Positions 35,115-44,959 of a DNA stretch of 44,959 nucleotides are shown here, piece after piece. The notes beneath the pieces were generated by a model. The model searched no databases. It was not told where the DNA came from and was given only the letters and a program-made list of their open reading frames with translations. Position 1 is the stretch's first letter. Every line of letters begins with the position of its first letter. Both the position numbers and the translations under genes were made by a program. The stretch is taken from contig JAHHIB010000072.1 in the NCBI GenBank assembly GCA_019359075.1, positions 1 to 44,959 on the forward strand, read 5' to 3'. Source of the DNA: Kalymmatonema hyalinum WJT4-NPBG1 (GTDB lineage Bacteria > Cyanobacteriota > Cyanobacteriia > Cyanobacteriales > Nostocaceae).

Positions 35115-36005
35115 ATGACCATCACAAAAAGTCCCCCGATTCGATTTTTACGGTTTGCTAAAAACCCCACGCTTTCCCAACGACTGATGTTGATTGGGTT
35201 AGTCATAACTTTGTTTTTCATCTTCCTGGCTTTGTGCGCCCCCTTACTCCAGGCTTTCGGTTGGCTGCAAAACCCTCTAGATTCCTTGAGTAACCCCATT
35301 CAAGAACCACCCTCACTCCAACATTGGTTTGGCACCAGTCGCGAAGGCTATGATGTATTTTCGCGCACGATATTTGGCGCTCAAGCTGCCTTGCAAGTGG
35401 TTTTATTGGCTACAGCGCTCAGTATGTTTATTGGTGTGCCTTTGGGGATGGTGAGTGGGTACCTAGGGGGTAGATTAGATAAAGCATTACTATTTCTTAT
35501 GGATAGTATCTACACCTTGCCAGGCTTACTACTTTCGGTAACGCTGGCATTTATGGTAGGGCGTGGAATATTAAACGCCGCTCTTGCCATCAGCATTGCT
35601 TATGTGCCGCAGTATTACCGTGTTGTCCGCAACCACACTGTTAGCGTTAAAACAGAAGTGTTCATCGAAGCAGCACAAGCAATGGGTGCCAACACTTGGC
35701 AAGTTCTTTCTCGGTACTTATTTTTCAACGTGATTCAAAGCGTACCCGTCCTTTTTACCCTCAACGCCGCCGATGCGATTTTGATTCTGGGGAGTTTGGG
35801 TTTTTTGGGCTTAGGGCTTCCAAGAGAAACGCCAGAATGGGGACGCGATTTACAACAAGCTTTGCAAGCACTACCCATTGGTATTTGGTGGACTGCCTTT
35901 TTCCCGGGATTAGCGATGACAATCATGGTTGTGGGGCTGTCGCTACTCGGTGAGGGGTTAAATGAATTTATTAATCCCCGTTTGCGTAAAGACATCCGGA
36001 AATAG
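35115..36005 (+). CDS. Orphan ABC transporter permease, DppC/OppC type
   Basis: This 296-residue inner-membrane permease has the N-terminal OppC-type segment (LIGLVITLFFIFLALCAPLL) and a periplasmic part with HWFGTSREGYDVFSRTIFGA. The MetI-like domain has about five further helices, and the EAA loop that docks the ATPase reads EAAQAMGANTWQVLSRYLF. Family members import di- or oligopeptides, nickel or similar solutes. No partner permease, ATPase or binding protein is in the window, so the rest of the transporter must be encoded elsewhere. Confidence 0.92.
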   Translation: MTITKSPPIRFLRFAKNPTLSQRLMLIGLVITLFFIFLALCAPLLQAFGWLQNPLDSLSNPIQEPPSLQHWFGTSREGYDVFSRTIFGAQAALQVVLLATALSMFIGVPLGMVSGYLGGRLDKALLFLMDSIYTLPGLLLSVTLAFMVGRGILNAALAISIAYVPQYYRVVRNHTVSVKTEVFIEAAQAMGANTWQVLSRYLFFNVIQSVPVLFTLNAADAILILGSLGFLGLGLPRETPEWGRDLQQALQALPIGIWWTAFFPGLAMTIMVVGLSLLGEGLNEFINPRLRKDIRK

Positions 36006-36134
36006 TCAAGAATTATTTGTTAATAATCATTAGTCATTGAGTCTATTTTCATTTGTCGTTGGACAAATGACAAATAACAACCTAATTCTGTTTGCTACTC
36101 TAATATCTGTTGTACTTATCATTGAGAGATTTGT

Positions 36135-36338
36135 GTGAAAGATAATATTTCTTTAATTGCTGCCGCTGCTGGTGGCTTTATGCTTTCCGTCGCCCTGACT
36201 GGCATCTTAAGAGGTTCCCCAGTAGCATCTTTACAGGGTCAGCCCAGTTTTCATCCCCTGACTGTCGCTGCTTTACGACCCGCACCAAATGACTCCGAGA
36301 ATGTAGAATTTTTTGGTAGCGAAACTGGTAAAAAATGA
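36135..36338 (+). CDS. Small hypothetical protein with N-terminal hydrophobic segment
   Basis: A 67-residue product is read from GTG 36135. Residues 6-27 (SLIAAAAGGFMLSVALTGIL) form a signal or membrane anchor. The rest (SPVASLQGQPSFHPLTVAALRPAPNDSENVEFFG) is polar and may face the periplasm. GAGAG lies about 7 nt upstream. It is short, but the hydrophobic start and sensible composition favour a real gene. Function unknown. It lies 130 nt after the permease gene on the same strand. Confidence 0.55.
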   Translation: MKDNISLIAAAAGGFMLSVALTGILRGSPVASLQGQPSFHPLTVAALRPAPNDSENVEFFGSETGKK

Positions 36339-36558
36339 AGTCAGCTGAACCCCATCTAATTTGCGAGAGCGACCTAAGCCAGTAAAAGGTTTCAGCCTAC
36401 AAATTAGGCAAGTGAAATGTGGAATAGCTTAGCACATTTAGCAGCGTTTATCTGCTACAGGCTGCGGTTCCAAATAGCCCATTAGCGGATTTTTGCCAGA
36501 AATCTACTCATCGGTTGCCAAATCTGTGACAATATGCCTTTGTGTGAGGGGTTTGAAA

Positions 36559-37452
36559 GTGGGGAATTCTCAAGTAATTGGTATTGACTTGGGTGGAACA
36601 GCAATTAAGCTGGGGCGTTTTACCGCAGATGGCACTTGTTTACAATCGTTAACTGTGGCAACGCCGCAACCAGCTACACCAGAGGCGGTTGTGGCAAAAA
36701 TGGTAGATGCGATCGCCCAAATTGACTTCGAGAGAAATTGCATTGCCATTGGTGTTGGCACTCCCGGACCTGCAGATGCTCAAGGACGCATTGCCAAAAT
36801 CGCCATTAACCTACCAGGATGGTACGATGTGCCTTTAGCCGATGCTTTGGAAGCAAAAACAGGCAAACTTACGATTGTCGGTAACGATGCCAACTGTGCA
36901 GGGCTGGGGGAAGCTTGGCTGGGAGCAGGTCGCCGCTTTCAAAATCTGATTCTGCTGACTTTGGGAACTGGTGTGGGTGGCGCAATTATCCTAGATGGCG
37001 AACTGTTTGTTGGTCATCTAGGCGCAGCCGGTGAACTGGGATTGATAACCCTCAAGCCAGAGGGTCCAAGGTGTAATAGTGGCAATCAAGGCTCTTTGGA
37101 GCAGTATGTATCAGTCACCGCAATTCGTCGCCGTACAGGCAAGGAACCAGCAGAACTCGGCGTTCTGGCGAAAGCCGGAGATGCTCCAGCCTTGACATTT
37201 TGGCAAGAATATGGTAAAGATTTGGGAATTGGATTGACCAGTTTGATTTACGTGCTGACGCCGCAAGCAGTTGTAATTGGTGGCGGCGTGAGTGCAAGTG
37301 CTGAGTTTTTTATACCATCTGTCAAAGCAGAAATTGAGCAGAGAGTGCTGCCTACTTCACGTCTTGGTTTACAAATATTGCCAGCAGAATTGGGTAACTT
37401 TGCGGGAATAGCAGGTGCCGCGAAGTTAGCTTTTTCAAAACTAGGGGCTTAG
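36559..37452 (+). CDS. ROK-family sugar kinase (glucokinase-like)
   Basis: This ROK kinase of about 297 residues phosphorylates a hexose, probably glucose. It has phosphate-1 VIGIDLGGTAIKLG, catalytic Asp in VGNDANCAGLGEAWLGAG, phosphate-2 LTLGTGVGGAI, HLGAAGELG, and adenosine motif VVIGGGVSAS. The usual ROK zinc cluster CxCGxxGCxE is replaced by CNSGNQGSLEQ, so structural zinc is probably absent. I place the start at GTG 36559, with GAGGGG upstream, giving VGNSQVIGIDLGG. The longer frame from TTG 36493 adds 22 residues without family resemblance. It may feed glycolysis or glycogen metabolism. Confidence 0.9.
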   Translation: MGNSQVIGIDLGGTAIKLGRFTADGTCLQSLTVATPQPATPEAVVAKMVDAIAQIDFERNCIAIGVGTPGPADAQGRIAKIAINLPGWYDVPLADALEAKTGKLTIVGNDANCAGLGEAWLGAGRRFQNLILLTLGTGVGGAIILDGELFVGHLGAAGELGLITLKPEGPRCNSGNQGSLEQYVSVTAIRRRTGKEPAELGVLAKAGDAPALTFWQEYGKDLGIGLTSLIYVLTPQAVVIGGGVSASAEFFIPSVKAEIEQRVLPTSRLGLQILPAELGNFAGIAGAAKLAFSKLGA

Positions 37453-37695
37453 GCGTTATCAATTGAACGTGATTGTGAATTACCAGAGCAGGGGATGGGG
37501 TGTGGGGCTTCGCCGTGAGCGCTCAGCCGAACGGTGTGGGGTGTAGTGAGGAGGAAAATAAGTTTGGCTAGGTTTGTCCAATTTTGTCGAGACGGGATGA
37601 AACGGCAAGTGCCAGATCCAAAAAACTTACTCGGAACTAATAATATTGTTGAAGACGACTGCAAGTCACTCCACGTCAACCAAAAATGCTGACCT

Positions 37696-38544
37696 ATGCC
37701 TATGATGCTTGTACAGACACCACAAGACCGATATGTCCAAGTTGGTCAAATCAATACACGTTACTGGACTTCGGGGGACAAGGGAACAACAGTCATCTTG
37801 CTCCACGGCATCGGCAGTAGTGTGGAGACTTGGGCGTATAATATTAGCGTCTTAGCTCAACACCATCGTGTCTACGCTGTTGATTTAGTAGGCGCTGGTC
37901 GCTCCGATAAGCCACCAGCAAGTTATTCGCTCACCTACCTAGCCCAGTTCGTCAAAGATTTCATGGATGCCCTCAGTATCGAGTGCGCGAGCCTGATTGG
38001 AAATTCGCTGGGAGGCGGCGTCGCCTTGCAATTCGCACTGAATTTTCCTGGAAAACTAGAGAAGTTGGTCCTAGTGAACAGCTTGGGCTTAGGTAAAGAA
38101 ATAACACTTACGCTTCGGTTAGCGACATTACCTTTCGTTGGCAGATTGTTCAAACCCACTCGGAGCGGTACAGCTTTGGCGTTGAAGCAGTCTGTGTATG
38201 ACTCAACGCTTATTTCCAATGAGTGGGTTGAACTTTACTACCAAATTGCGACTCTTCCTAGGGCATGGGAAGCAGTTGTAGGACTTATTAAAACAAACAT
38301 CGACCTGTTTGGTGTTCGGACTGAAATTTATAATACGATTGTCGATAGATTGCCTACCATCACTGCGCCAACACTTGTGCTTTGGGGGCAACAGGATCGC
38401 GTACTGCCAGTTGCTCACGCTGCTGTTGCAACCTTAGGTTTGCCGAATGCCCGTCAACATATCTTCGACCCGTGTGGTCATTGGTCACAAGTTGAATATT
38501 CAGAGGAGTTTAATACTTTGGTTTTGGAGTTCTTAGCTAATTAG
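37696..38544 (+). CDS. Alpha/beta hydrolase
   Basis: This 282-residue hydrolase has the fold's landmarks: HGIGSSVETW (oxyanion, about 37-46), DLVGAGRSDKP, nucleophile elbow GNSLGGG, GQQDRVLP (Asp) and PCGHWSQVEYSEEF (His). The triad is therefore complete. The central segment resembles the meta-cleavage hydrolase/haloperoxidase-like group. No signal peptide. The substrate is not predictable. ATG 37705 is an alternative start three codons in. Confidence 0.9.
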   Translation: MPMMLVQTPQDRYVQVGQINTRYWTSGDKGTTVILLHGIGSSVETWAYNISVLAQHHRVYAVDLVGAGRSDKPPASYSLTYLAQFVKDFMDALSIECASLIGNSLGGGVALQFALNFPGKLEKLVLVNSLGLGKEITLTLRLATLPFVGRLFKPTRSGTALALKQSVYDSTLISNEWVELYYQIATLPRAWEAVVGLIKTNIDLFGVRTEIYNTIVDRLPTITAPTLVLWGQQDRVLPVAHAAVATLGLPNARQHIFDPCGHWSQVEYSEEFNTLVLEFLAN

Positions 38545-38612
38545 GCGTTGTAATCGCTTGTGACAACTAAAACTTAAAGCTTCAGGCGGGAAAAAGTCGC
38601 GCGTCCTGACGT

Positions 38613-39824
38613 CTAATCTCTGGATGCAGGAACTGGTTGCGCTAGTTCCTGCTGGGAACGAATTGGCTTGAGTCCGAATACAAATCTCATCACATTGTTT
38701 CGCCTGATGAATAACTCATAGAGGGCAATGGTTGCGATTAGGGAGGTGGTGCTAATCACCCAAAATTTCTCCATCACGCCTGCATTCCAACGCACGACAT
38801 AGAAACCAATTGCCACGAGGACTGTCTGGTGAAGCAGGTAGAATGGATATTGTGCAACACTCGCGTATTGCAGTAGCTTGCTATTGAAATTCAAGTACCT
38901 TCGACCTAACCCTACAAGGGCAACGATCCAGAACCAGGAGTCAACCCCCCGTAGTAATTGGTATAAGATGTATTCCAGAGAGTAACCTCGCTCTGGCAAG
39001 CTATCAGTCTGCCACAAACCAAAAAGAACTAACATACAAGTAACTGCCAAGACCAGAGCGATACTCTTATGCCTGTCTATAGCCTGCCCAAATCTTGCGT
39101 CAGAACTTAGGAAGTAGCCGTAGATAAAGTACAAAAGGTATAAACAGAAGTTTGCCCAGTCGTCATAGAGATTTTGGAAACCAGGCCATCTGGGTCGCAA
39201 TGCTGCTTCAATGGCAGCCAAGGGTAGAGCCAGCAGCAAAATTGCTCCAGGTTTTTCCATACCAACTGAGAGCTTAGAGAGTAAATGCGCTCCTGCCCCT
39301 TTCAAATGCAGAAAGAGCGGTAAAGCAATCAATGAAAAGACGAAAAGATAGATCACAAACCACAGGTGCGACCACTCAAAATTCCCCTGAGGACGAATGC
39401 CATTGAAGAACTGGGGATAGAATTGCAGGTATGAGTCATCGTAGCTTGGATTGCTCCGAAGTCGGTAGTAAACCTGAGGCGGAACAAGGATTAGAATGCC
39501 AAACAAGAAAGGAATGAACAGCCGCTTAAATCGCTCCTGCACATACTGATATGCTGACCGAAATGACAGCGCAAACCAAGTGCTAGATCCTGACAACAGA
39601 AAAAAGAGCGGCATATGCCACTGATGGACGAATACGATGAAGCAACTCATCGCATGGCTCAACTGGTTGTTCTTGATGTAAAACTCGCCAAGTTCGCCGC
39701 TATAAAAGATGGCTGCGGTATGGAAATAAAGTAGGAGCAGTACCGCCAGAACCCTAAGCCAATCTAATTCGTAGCGTCGAGCGGGTTGACTTTTCGCTTT
39801 GGCTTGACACTCAACTTGTTCCAT
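38613..39824 (-). CDS. Acyltransferase family 3 membrane protein
   Basis: This 403-residue polytopic protein has about ten hydrophobic segments. It starts RYELDWLRVLAVLLLLYFHTAAIF, the acyltransferase-3 signature with the conserved His. VHQWHMPLFFLLSG, RFKRLFIPFLFGIL and LWFVIYLFVFSL follow. The family moves acyl (often acetyl or succinyl) groups onto envelope sugars or lipids. The target is unknown; no glycosyltransferase or polysaccharide genes are adjacent. It is convergent with the hydrolase gene. Confidence 0.9.
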   Translation of the reverse strand: MEQVECQAKAKSQPARRYELDWLRVLAVLLLLYFHTAAIFYSGELGEFYIKNNQLSHAMSCFIVFVHQWHMPLFFLLSGSSTWFALSFRSAYQYVQERFKRLFIPFLFGILILVPPQVYYRLRSNPSYDDSYLQFYPQFFNGIRPQGNFEWSHLWFVIYLFVFSLIALPLFLHLKGAGAHLLSKLSVGMEKPGAILLLALPLAAIEAALRPRWPGFQNLYDDWANFCLYLLYFIYGYFLSSDARFGQAIDRHKSIALVLAVTCMLVLFGLWQTDSLPERGYSLEYILYQLLRGVDSWFWIVALVGLGRRYLNFNSKLLQYASVAQYPFYLLHQTVLVAIGFYVVRWNAGVMEKFWVISTTSLIATIALYELFIRRNNVMRFVFGLKPIRSQQELAQPVPASRD

Positions 39825-40403
39825 ATTAAAATAATAATTTTTTTAAGTCGATTTAGAAAATTTTATCCTCCTTTTTATCTTGATATCGCACCTAGCTCAC
39901 CCCCTCGCTTAATTCATAAAGTACGGCATTATAAATTCAAAATTAAAGACCCCATAACTAAAGTTAGGGACTTGAAACAAGGACGCCTTTTTCAGGAGCG
40001 CAGCGCGTCTCGGAAAAAATCTTTTTGCATTTTCCATAACGCGCGTTGGGGGCTTGTAACATGTCTTTCTTTTTTTGTTCGCGCAGCGTGCCCGTTCACG
40101 AAGTGTGCCGTAGGCTTAGGGCATACTTTGAATGAGCGAATTTTGAATTTGAGCGTAAGCGCAAAGCGTGCCGCTAGGCATACGCGCAGCGTGTCCGTAA
40201 GCCCTTCGGGCACACTACCTACGTGAACGGCGTTCGCCCTTGGCGTGTGCGAAGCACTCAGCCGTGCCGCACCGCGAGGGACTCAGCGAGTGACCAGAGG
40301 ATAACTCTTTGGGATAGTGGTGCTTGCTTCAAGCAGCGATTGCGCAAAGCGCAGTGCCTTCGGCAATCGCATGGAGTACCCGCAATCATGCGATCTTCTT
40401 GAC
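39825..40403. repeat. Dense palindromic repeats, no gene
   Basis: About 580 nt is dominated by GC-rich palindromic repeats (about 39985-40375). It includes the 45-nt element at 40153-40197 that is the reverse complement of 6956-7000 with one mismatch. AGCGCAAAGCGTGCC and GCGCAGCGTG variants recur. The overlapping open frames on both strands here are repeat by-products. Confidence 0.75.
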
Positions 40404-40826
40404 TTATAAAATATACCCGGTTGTGTTCTGAACGTATTCCAAAACTTTTTGATAAGAATCTGGATTACTCACAGGATTGATAATGATGGGAAGAGTACTA
40501 TTTGGCAACCAAAAAGTTATCCTGCCGTTCGTTGGTTCATGACAAAAAGAACTAATGCTGTCGAGGTTAATGATATATTCATTCCTTTCGTAAAGAATTT
40601 TCACCCAATAGGATTTCTCAAACCCTAACGCCGTGACATGCTGTATATAATCCAGAATTTTTTGATAGTCTTCTAAGTTATTTTGGGAATTAACCACTAT
40701 CGGGATAGCACAATCTGGTAACCAAAAAGTAACTCTGCCGTTCCGTTCATGACAAAAAGCCGTAACCCGTTCAAAATTGACTACATATTCATTTCTCTCA
40801 TAGTGAATTTTCACCCAGTAGGCCAC
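40404..40826 (-). CDS. Hypothetical protein made of two tandem ~64-residue repeats
   Basis: Residues 3-65 and 73-136 of this 140-residue protein align along their length. Both contain YWVKIxYERNEYxxN, then SFCHE or AFCHE, GRxTFWLP, PIxxN, and end with YQKxLxYxQ. The repeat looks like a compact beta-rich unit with a C-terminal helix. The copies differ at many positions, including silent ones, so the duplication is old. No signal, membrane segment or catalytic motif. It is in tandem with, and 116 nt downstream of, pyrG, and may share its transcript. Function unknown. Confidence 0.7.
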   Translation of the reverse strand: MAYWVKIHYERNEYVVNFERVTAFCHERNGRVTFWLPDCAIPIVVNSQNNLEDYQKILDYIQHVTALGFEKSYWVKILYERNEYIINLDSISSFCHEPTNGRITFWLPNSTLPIIINPVSNPDSYQKVLEYVQNTTGYIL

Positions 40827-40942
40827 AAAAATCCCTCAATTGCCAAGTTTCACAGCAGCAAATTTCAGCGCTACACCCGTAAAAGATTTTGAGTTGTGTC
40901 ATGAGCCTTTGGTATGAGTACCAAAGACTCATGACTGATGCA

Positions 40943-42604
<1,662 letters not shown>

Positions 42605-42680
42605 CTAAAAATACACCCGTCATTGTGCCACAGTAATTGTTATTGGGTAATGACGGATGTTGGTTGTTAGTTGTCAATAA

Positions 42681-44567
42681 GTGTTGAATGTTGTAATAAC
42701 TACTAACTACTTACGACTTCCCCAGTCCCAACTTTTTTGTAAATTATTCTTCTATTTTGACGTGAGACCACTTTTAGGATTAGTAATATTAAGCTTTATA
42801 ACCACACCCTCGTTAGTTTTGGCTCAAGAGCAATCCCTCAAAGTTGTTTATCCTCGGGCAAATTCCCAAACAAGTGCAAAGAAAATTTTCTTTATTGGCA
42901 CAGCACCATCAAGTGGAGAGGTTCTCATCAATGGTAAGCCAGTAAAGCGCAGCAAGTCTGGTCATTTTGCCCCGAGTTTTCCCTTGCAGGTGGGAGAAAA
43001 CGTCTTTACTGTCCGCTACGAAAATCAAGAAGTCCAGATTAAGGTGACAAGGGTTTCCACTCAACCGGAAGTGCCACAGGGGTTAGCCTTTGCCAAAGAT
43101 TCTCTCACACCAGCAGTGGACATTGCTAAACTTCCGGGGGAACGGATCTGTTTTAGGGCGATCGCTCAACCGAATGCTAATGTTTCTGTGAAGCTGGCAA
43201 ATCAGACTGTTTCCCTGGCGCGCCAACCACAACAAGCACAACTCCCGGCAAATTCTGCCGCCTTAACAGGGCAAAATCAACCCTCTGCTCAGTCTAGCGC
43301 AAGCAAGTATGAGGGTTGTACAACAGTGGAAACATCTGCCAATTTGGGACAACCCCAGTTTCAACTGACGCTGGATGGCAAAACGATAACTCAGCCAGGA
43401 ACGGGAAAAATCACCATTCTCTCACCTGCACAGTTGGAAGTTGTGGAGGTAACAGCAGATTCTGGTGTTGCTCGCACTGGTCCTAGTACAGATTATTCTA
43501 GACTCACGCCTCTACCTAAAGGCACACGGGCAGCAGTCACAGGACGAGAAGGTGAGTGGTTGCGTTTGGACTATGGGGCTTGGATCAATAGTAAGGAAAC
43601 TCGTACTTTACCAGGAGCAATTCTCCCACACACTATTATCCGCAGTGTTGGATATCGGAAACTCCCGGGTGTGACGGAAATGGTTTTCCCGCTGCAAGTA
43701 CCTGTTCCTATGAGTGTACAGCAGAATGACCAGACTTTTACTCTCACCCTTTATAATACCACTGCCCAAACAGATATTATTCGCTTAGATGACAACGCTC
43801 TGATTTCTCGCCTAGATTGGCAACAACTCCCCCCTGCTACAGCAGGGGGACACGGAGGAGTGCAATACACTTTTCACCTGAAAAAGGCTCAACAGTGGGG
43901 GTATAAGCTGAGATACGACGGAACGAGTCTGATTTTGGGTTTACGTGACTCACCCTTGAACTCGTCTGCAAGTAGGCGGGAAACAACGGGGTTATTCAAA
44001 AGACAAAAGCCGTTATCTGGTCTCAAAATTTTACTCGACCCAGGACATGGGGGTAAAGAATCTGGTGCATTAGGACCAACAGGGTATCCGGAAAAAGATG
44101 TCAATCTCGTGGTGTCAAAGCTGGTACGCGATGAGTTGGTGAGGCGAGGGGCGACAGTGGTGATGACACGGGAGAATGATACGGAAGTGTCGCTTCCTGA
44201 TCGCGTGGCGAGAATTGATAAAGAAGAACCAGCGATCGCCATTTCTATACATTACAACTCCCTACCCGATGAAGGTGATGCGGAAAACACCAAAGGAGTG
44301 GGAACGTTTTGGTATCATCCCCAAGCTCACAGCTTAGCAGTCTTTATGCACAACTATATAGTGAGTAAGCTAGGACGACCATCCTACGGCGTATTTTGGG
44401 ATAACTTAGCGCTTACACGTCCAGCGAGTGCGCCATCAGTATTGCTGGAGTTGGGTTTTATGAGCAATCCGAATGAATTTGAGTGGGTGACAAATCCTCA
44501 AGAACAGAAGAAATTGGCAAGAGTCATAGCTGATGGAATTGTTGAGTGGTTCCGTAGCGTCCGCTAA
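42681..44567 (+). CDS. N-acetylmuramoyl-L-alanine amidase with SH3 and AMIN-like domains
   Basis: This exported peptidoglycan amidase cuts the bond between MurNAc and the stem peptide, as in cell separation and septal pore formation. The order is: signal peptide (VRPLLGLVILSFITTPSLVLAQ), N-terminal beta domain (about 50-130), SH3-like region (about 253-312), AMIN-like region (about 324-415), and an Amidase_3 catalytic domain (about 448-625). Zinc and catalytic residues are visible: His in DPGHGG, Glu in YPEKDVN, His in SIHYNS and Glu in LLELGFMSN. The start is uncertain. GTG 42681 opens the frame, but GTG 42762, directly before the signal peptide, fits better; neither has a clear Shine-Dalgarno. 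Confidence 0.93.
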   Translation: MLNVVITTNYLRLPQSQLFCKLFFYFDVRPLLGLVILSFITTPSLVLAQEQSLKVVYPRANSQTSAKKIFFIGTAPSSGEVLINGKPVKRSKSGHFAPSFPLQVGENVFTVRYENQEVQIKVTRVSTQPEVPQGLAFAKDSLTPAVDIAKLPGERICFRAIAQPNANVSVKLANQTVSLARQPQQAQLPANSAALTGQNQPSAQSSASKYEGCTTVETSANLGQPQFQLTLDGKTITQPGTGKITILSPAQLEVVEVTADSGVARTGPSTDYSRLTPLPKGTRAAVTGREGEWLRLDYGAWINSKETRTLPGAILPHTIIRSVGYRKLPGVTEMVFPLQVPVPMSVQQNDQTFTLTLYNTTAQTDIIRLDDNALISRLDWQQLPPATAGGHGGVQYTFHLKKAQQWGYKLRYDGTSLILGLRDSPLNSSASRRETTGLFKRQKPLSGLKILLDPGHGGKESGALGPTGYPEKDVNLVVSKLVRDELVRRGATVVMTRENDTEVSLPDRVARIDKEEPAIAISIHYNSLPDEGDAENTKGVGTFWYHPQAHSLAVFMHNYIVSKLGRPSYGVFWDNLALTRPASAPSVLLELGFMSNPNEFEWVTNPQEQKKLARVIADGIVEWFRSVR

Positions 44568-44648
44568 TTGGTAAGCTCAATATTTGCAATATTTTGAAAC
44601 CCAGTTTCTTCCGGAAACCAAGTTTTTTAAGTACTGATGCTGACAAAT

Positions 44649-44700
44649 AAAGTCTGAAGGATAAGGAAGAAAGAATTAAGGACTTGATACTTCAGACTTT
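44649..44700 (+). terminator. Inverted repeat downstream of the amidase gene
   Basis: AAAGTCTGAAG at 44649-44659 pairs perfectly with CTTCAGACTTT at 44690-44700, with a 30-nt loop and a following T-rich stretch. It could terminate the amidase transcript, though the loop is long for an intrinsic terminator. Confidence 0.4.
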
Positions 44701-44781
44701 TGCTTTCTTTTCATACAAAACATACTTTGTGCTTCCCGCGTACTTCCTACTTTTGCTTTCTTTTCATACAAAACATACTTT
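44696..44781. repeat. Two 33-nt exact direct repeats
   Basis: The 33-nt unit beginning ACTTTTGCTTTCTTTTCATA occurs at 44696-44728 and 44749-44781 with period 53. The 20-nt spacer CGTACTTCCT-type sequence is unrelated. Only two copies are visible and no further unit follows, so it is not a CRISPR array. The remaining sequence to 44959 is AT-rich and shows no gene. Confidence 0.65.
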
Positions 44782-44959
44782 ATTCTTCACTACTATAATT
44801 CATATTATTAATTTTTATTAAGTTATTATTTTAATTAGGACTTACGCATTGACAAATATTTAATATTGTGTCTTCAAAAGAAGGTGGGAGCAATCCACAT
44901 TTCATTTCTTAAAAAGAGAAAGGATAAAAATTTCCGAAAAGTCGCTACAGTAAGGTTTT

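Noticed and set aside
39786-40226. 146-codon frame and its antisense partner
   Set aside because: It starts inside the acyltransferase gene's upstream end and runs through repeat DNA; the residues are repeat-encoded.
44696-44781. CRISPR array
   Set aside because: Only two 33-nt units with a 20-nt spacer, low-complexity sequence and no cas genes.

Overview
The window reads as chromosomal DNA of a filamentous, heterocyst-forming cyanobacterium (Nostocales grade). The reasons are: many HIP1 octamers (GCGATCGC, more than 20 by eye); core cyanobacterial genes such as NTRC-type thioredoxin reductase, PII/glnB, DUF4327 and an AbrB-family permease; abundant short tandem and palindromic repeats of the Nostoc type between genes; and, at the left edge, two copies of what looks like the heterocyst-specific small RNA NsiR1 with a TCCGGA (DIF-type) promoter. 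No prophage, CRISPR array or rRNA was seen. I recognised one tRNA, one riboswitch and one IS200/IS605-type tnpB.

Layout. 1-875: NsiR1-like repeats, a small thioredoxin-fold protein and a small OB-like protein. 981-3395: a membrane-anchored subtilisin-like protease and a small membrane protein. 3396-3845: palindromic repeats. 3846-8494: thiD, a coiled-coil membrane protein, glnB, rdgB and a phosphohexomutase. 8626-13344: proline iminopeptidase, an SDR lacking its catalytic Tyr, a Lys20-type homocitrate synthase and an AbrB-like permease. 13484-15153: an actin-like ATPase (ParM/StbA type) with a small ParR-like partner in one operon. 15519-21073: DedA, Gfo/Idh/MocA oxidoreductase, queC, a CNNM/CBS transporter and a secreted hypothetical protein. 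21260-22935: tRNA-Ile(CAU) and a tnpB element with terminal hairpins. 22969-26036: pyrE, thiC with an upstream TPP riboswitch, and an RluE-type pseudouridine synthase. 26593-29993: a zinc-ribbon PP2C phosphatase and an FHA-Ser/Thr kinase. 30150-32021: DUF4327 and a type IV pilin-like protein around a gene-poor, repeat-bearing kilobase. 32797-38544: NTRC, a small conserved protein, an orphan Dpp/Opp-type permease, a ROK kinase and an alpha/beta hydrolase. 38613-44567: acyltransferase 3, a tandem-duplicated small protein, pyrG and an SH3-amidase.

Most genes are single transcription units separated by repeat-rich spacers. The clear functional pairs are the ParM-like/ParR-like operon, the PP2C/FHA-kinase pair, and thiC with its riboswitch. 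Pyrimidine genes (pyrE, pyrG) and thiamine genes (thiD, thiC) recur but are not clustered. The points most worth following are the NsiR1 array, the chromosomal actin-like pair, the Lys20-type homocitrate synthase beside an altered SDR, and a dispersed hairpin repeat whose copies show compensatory stem changes.
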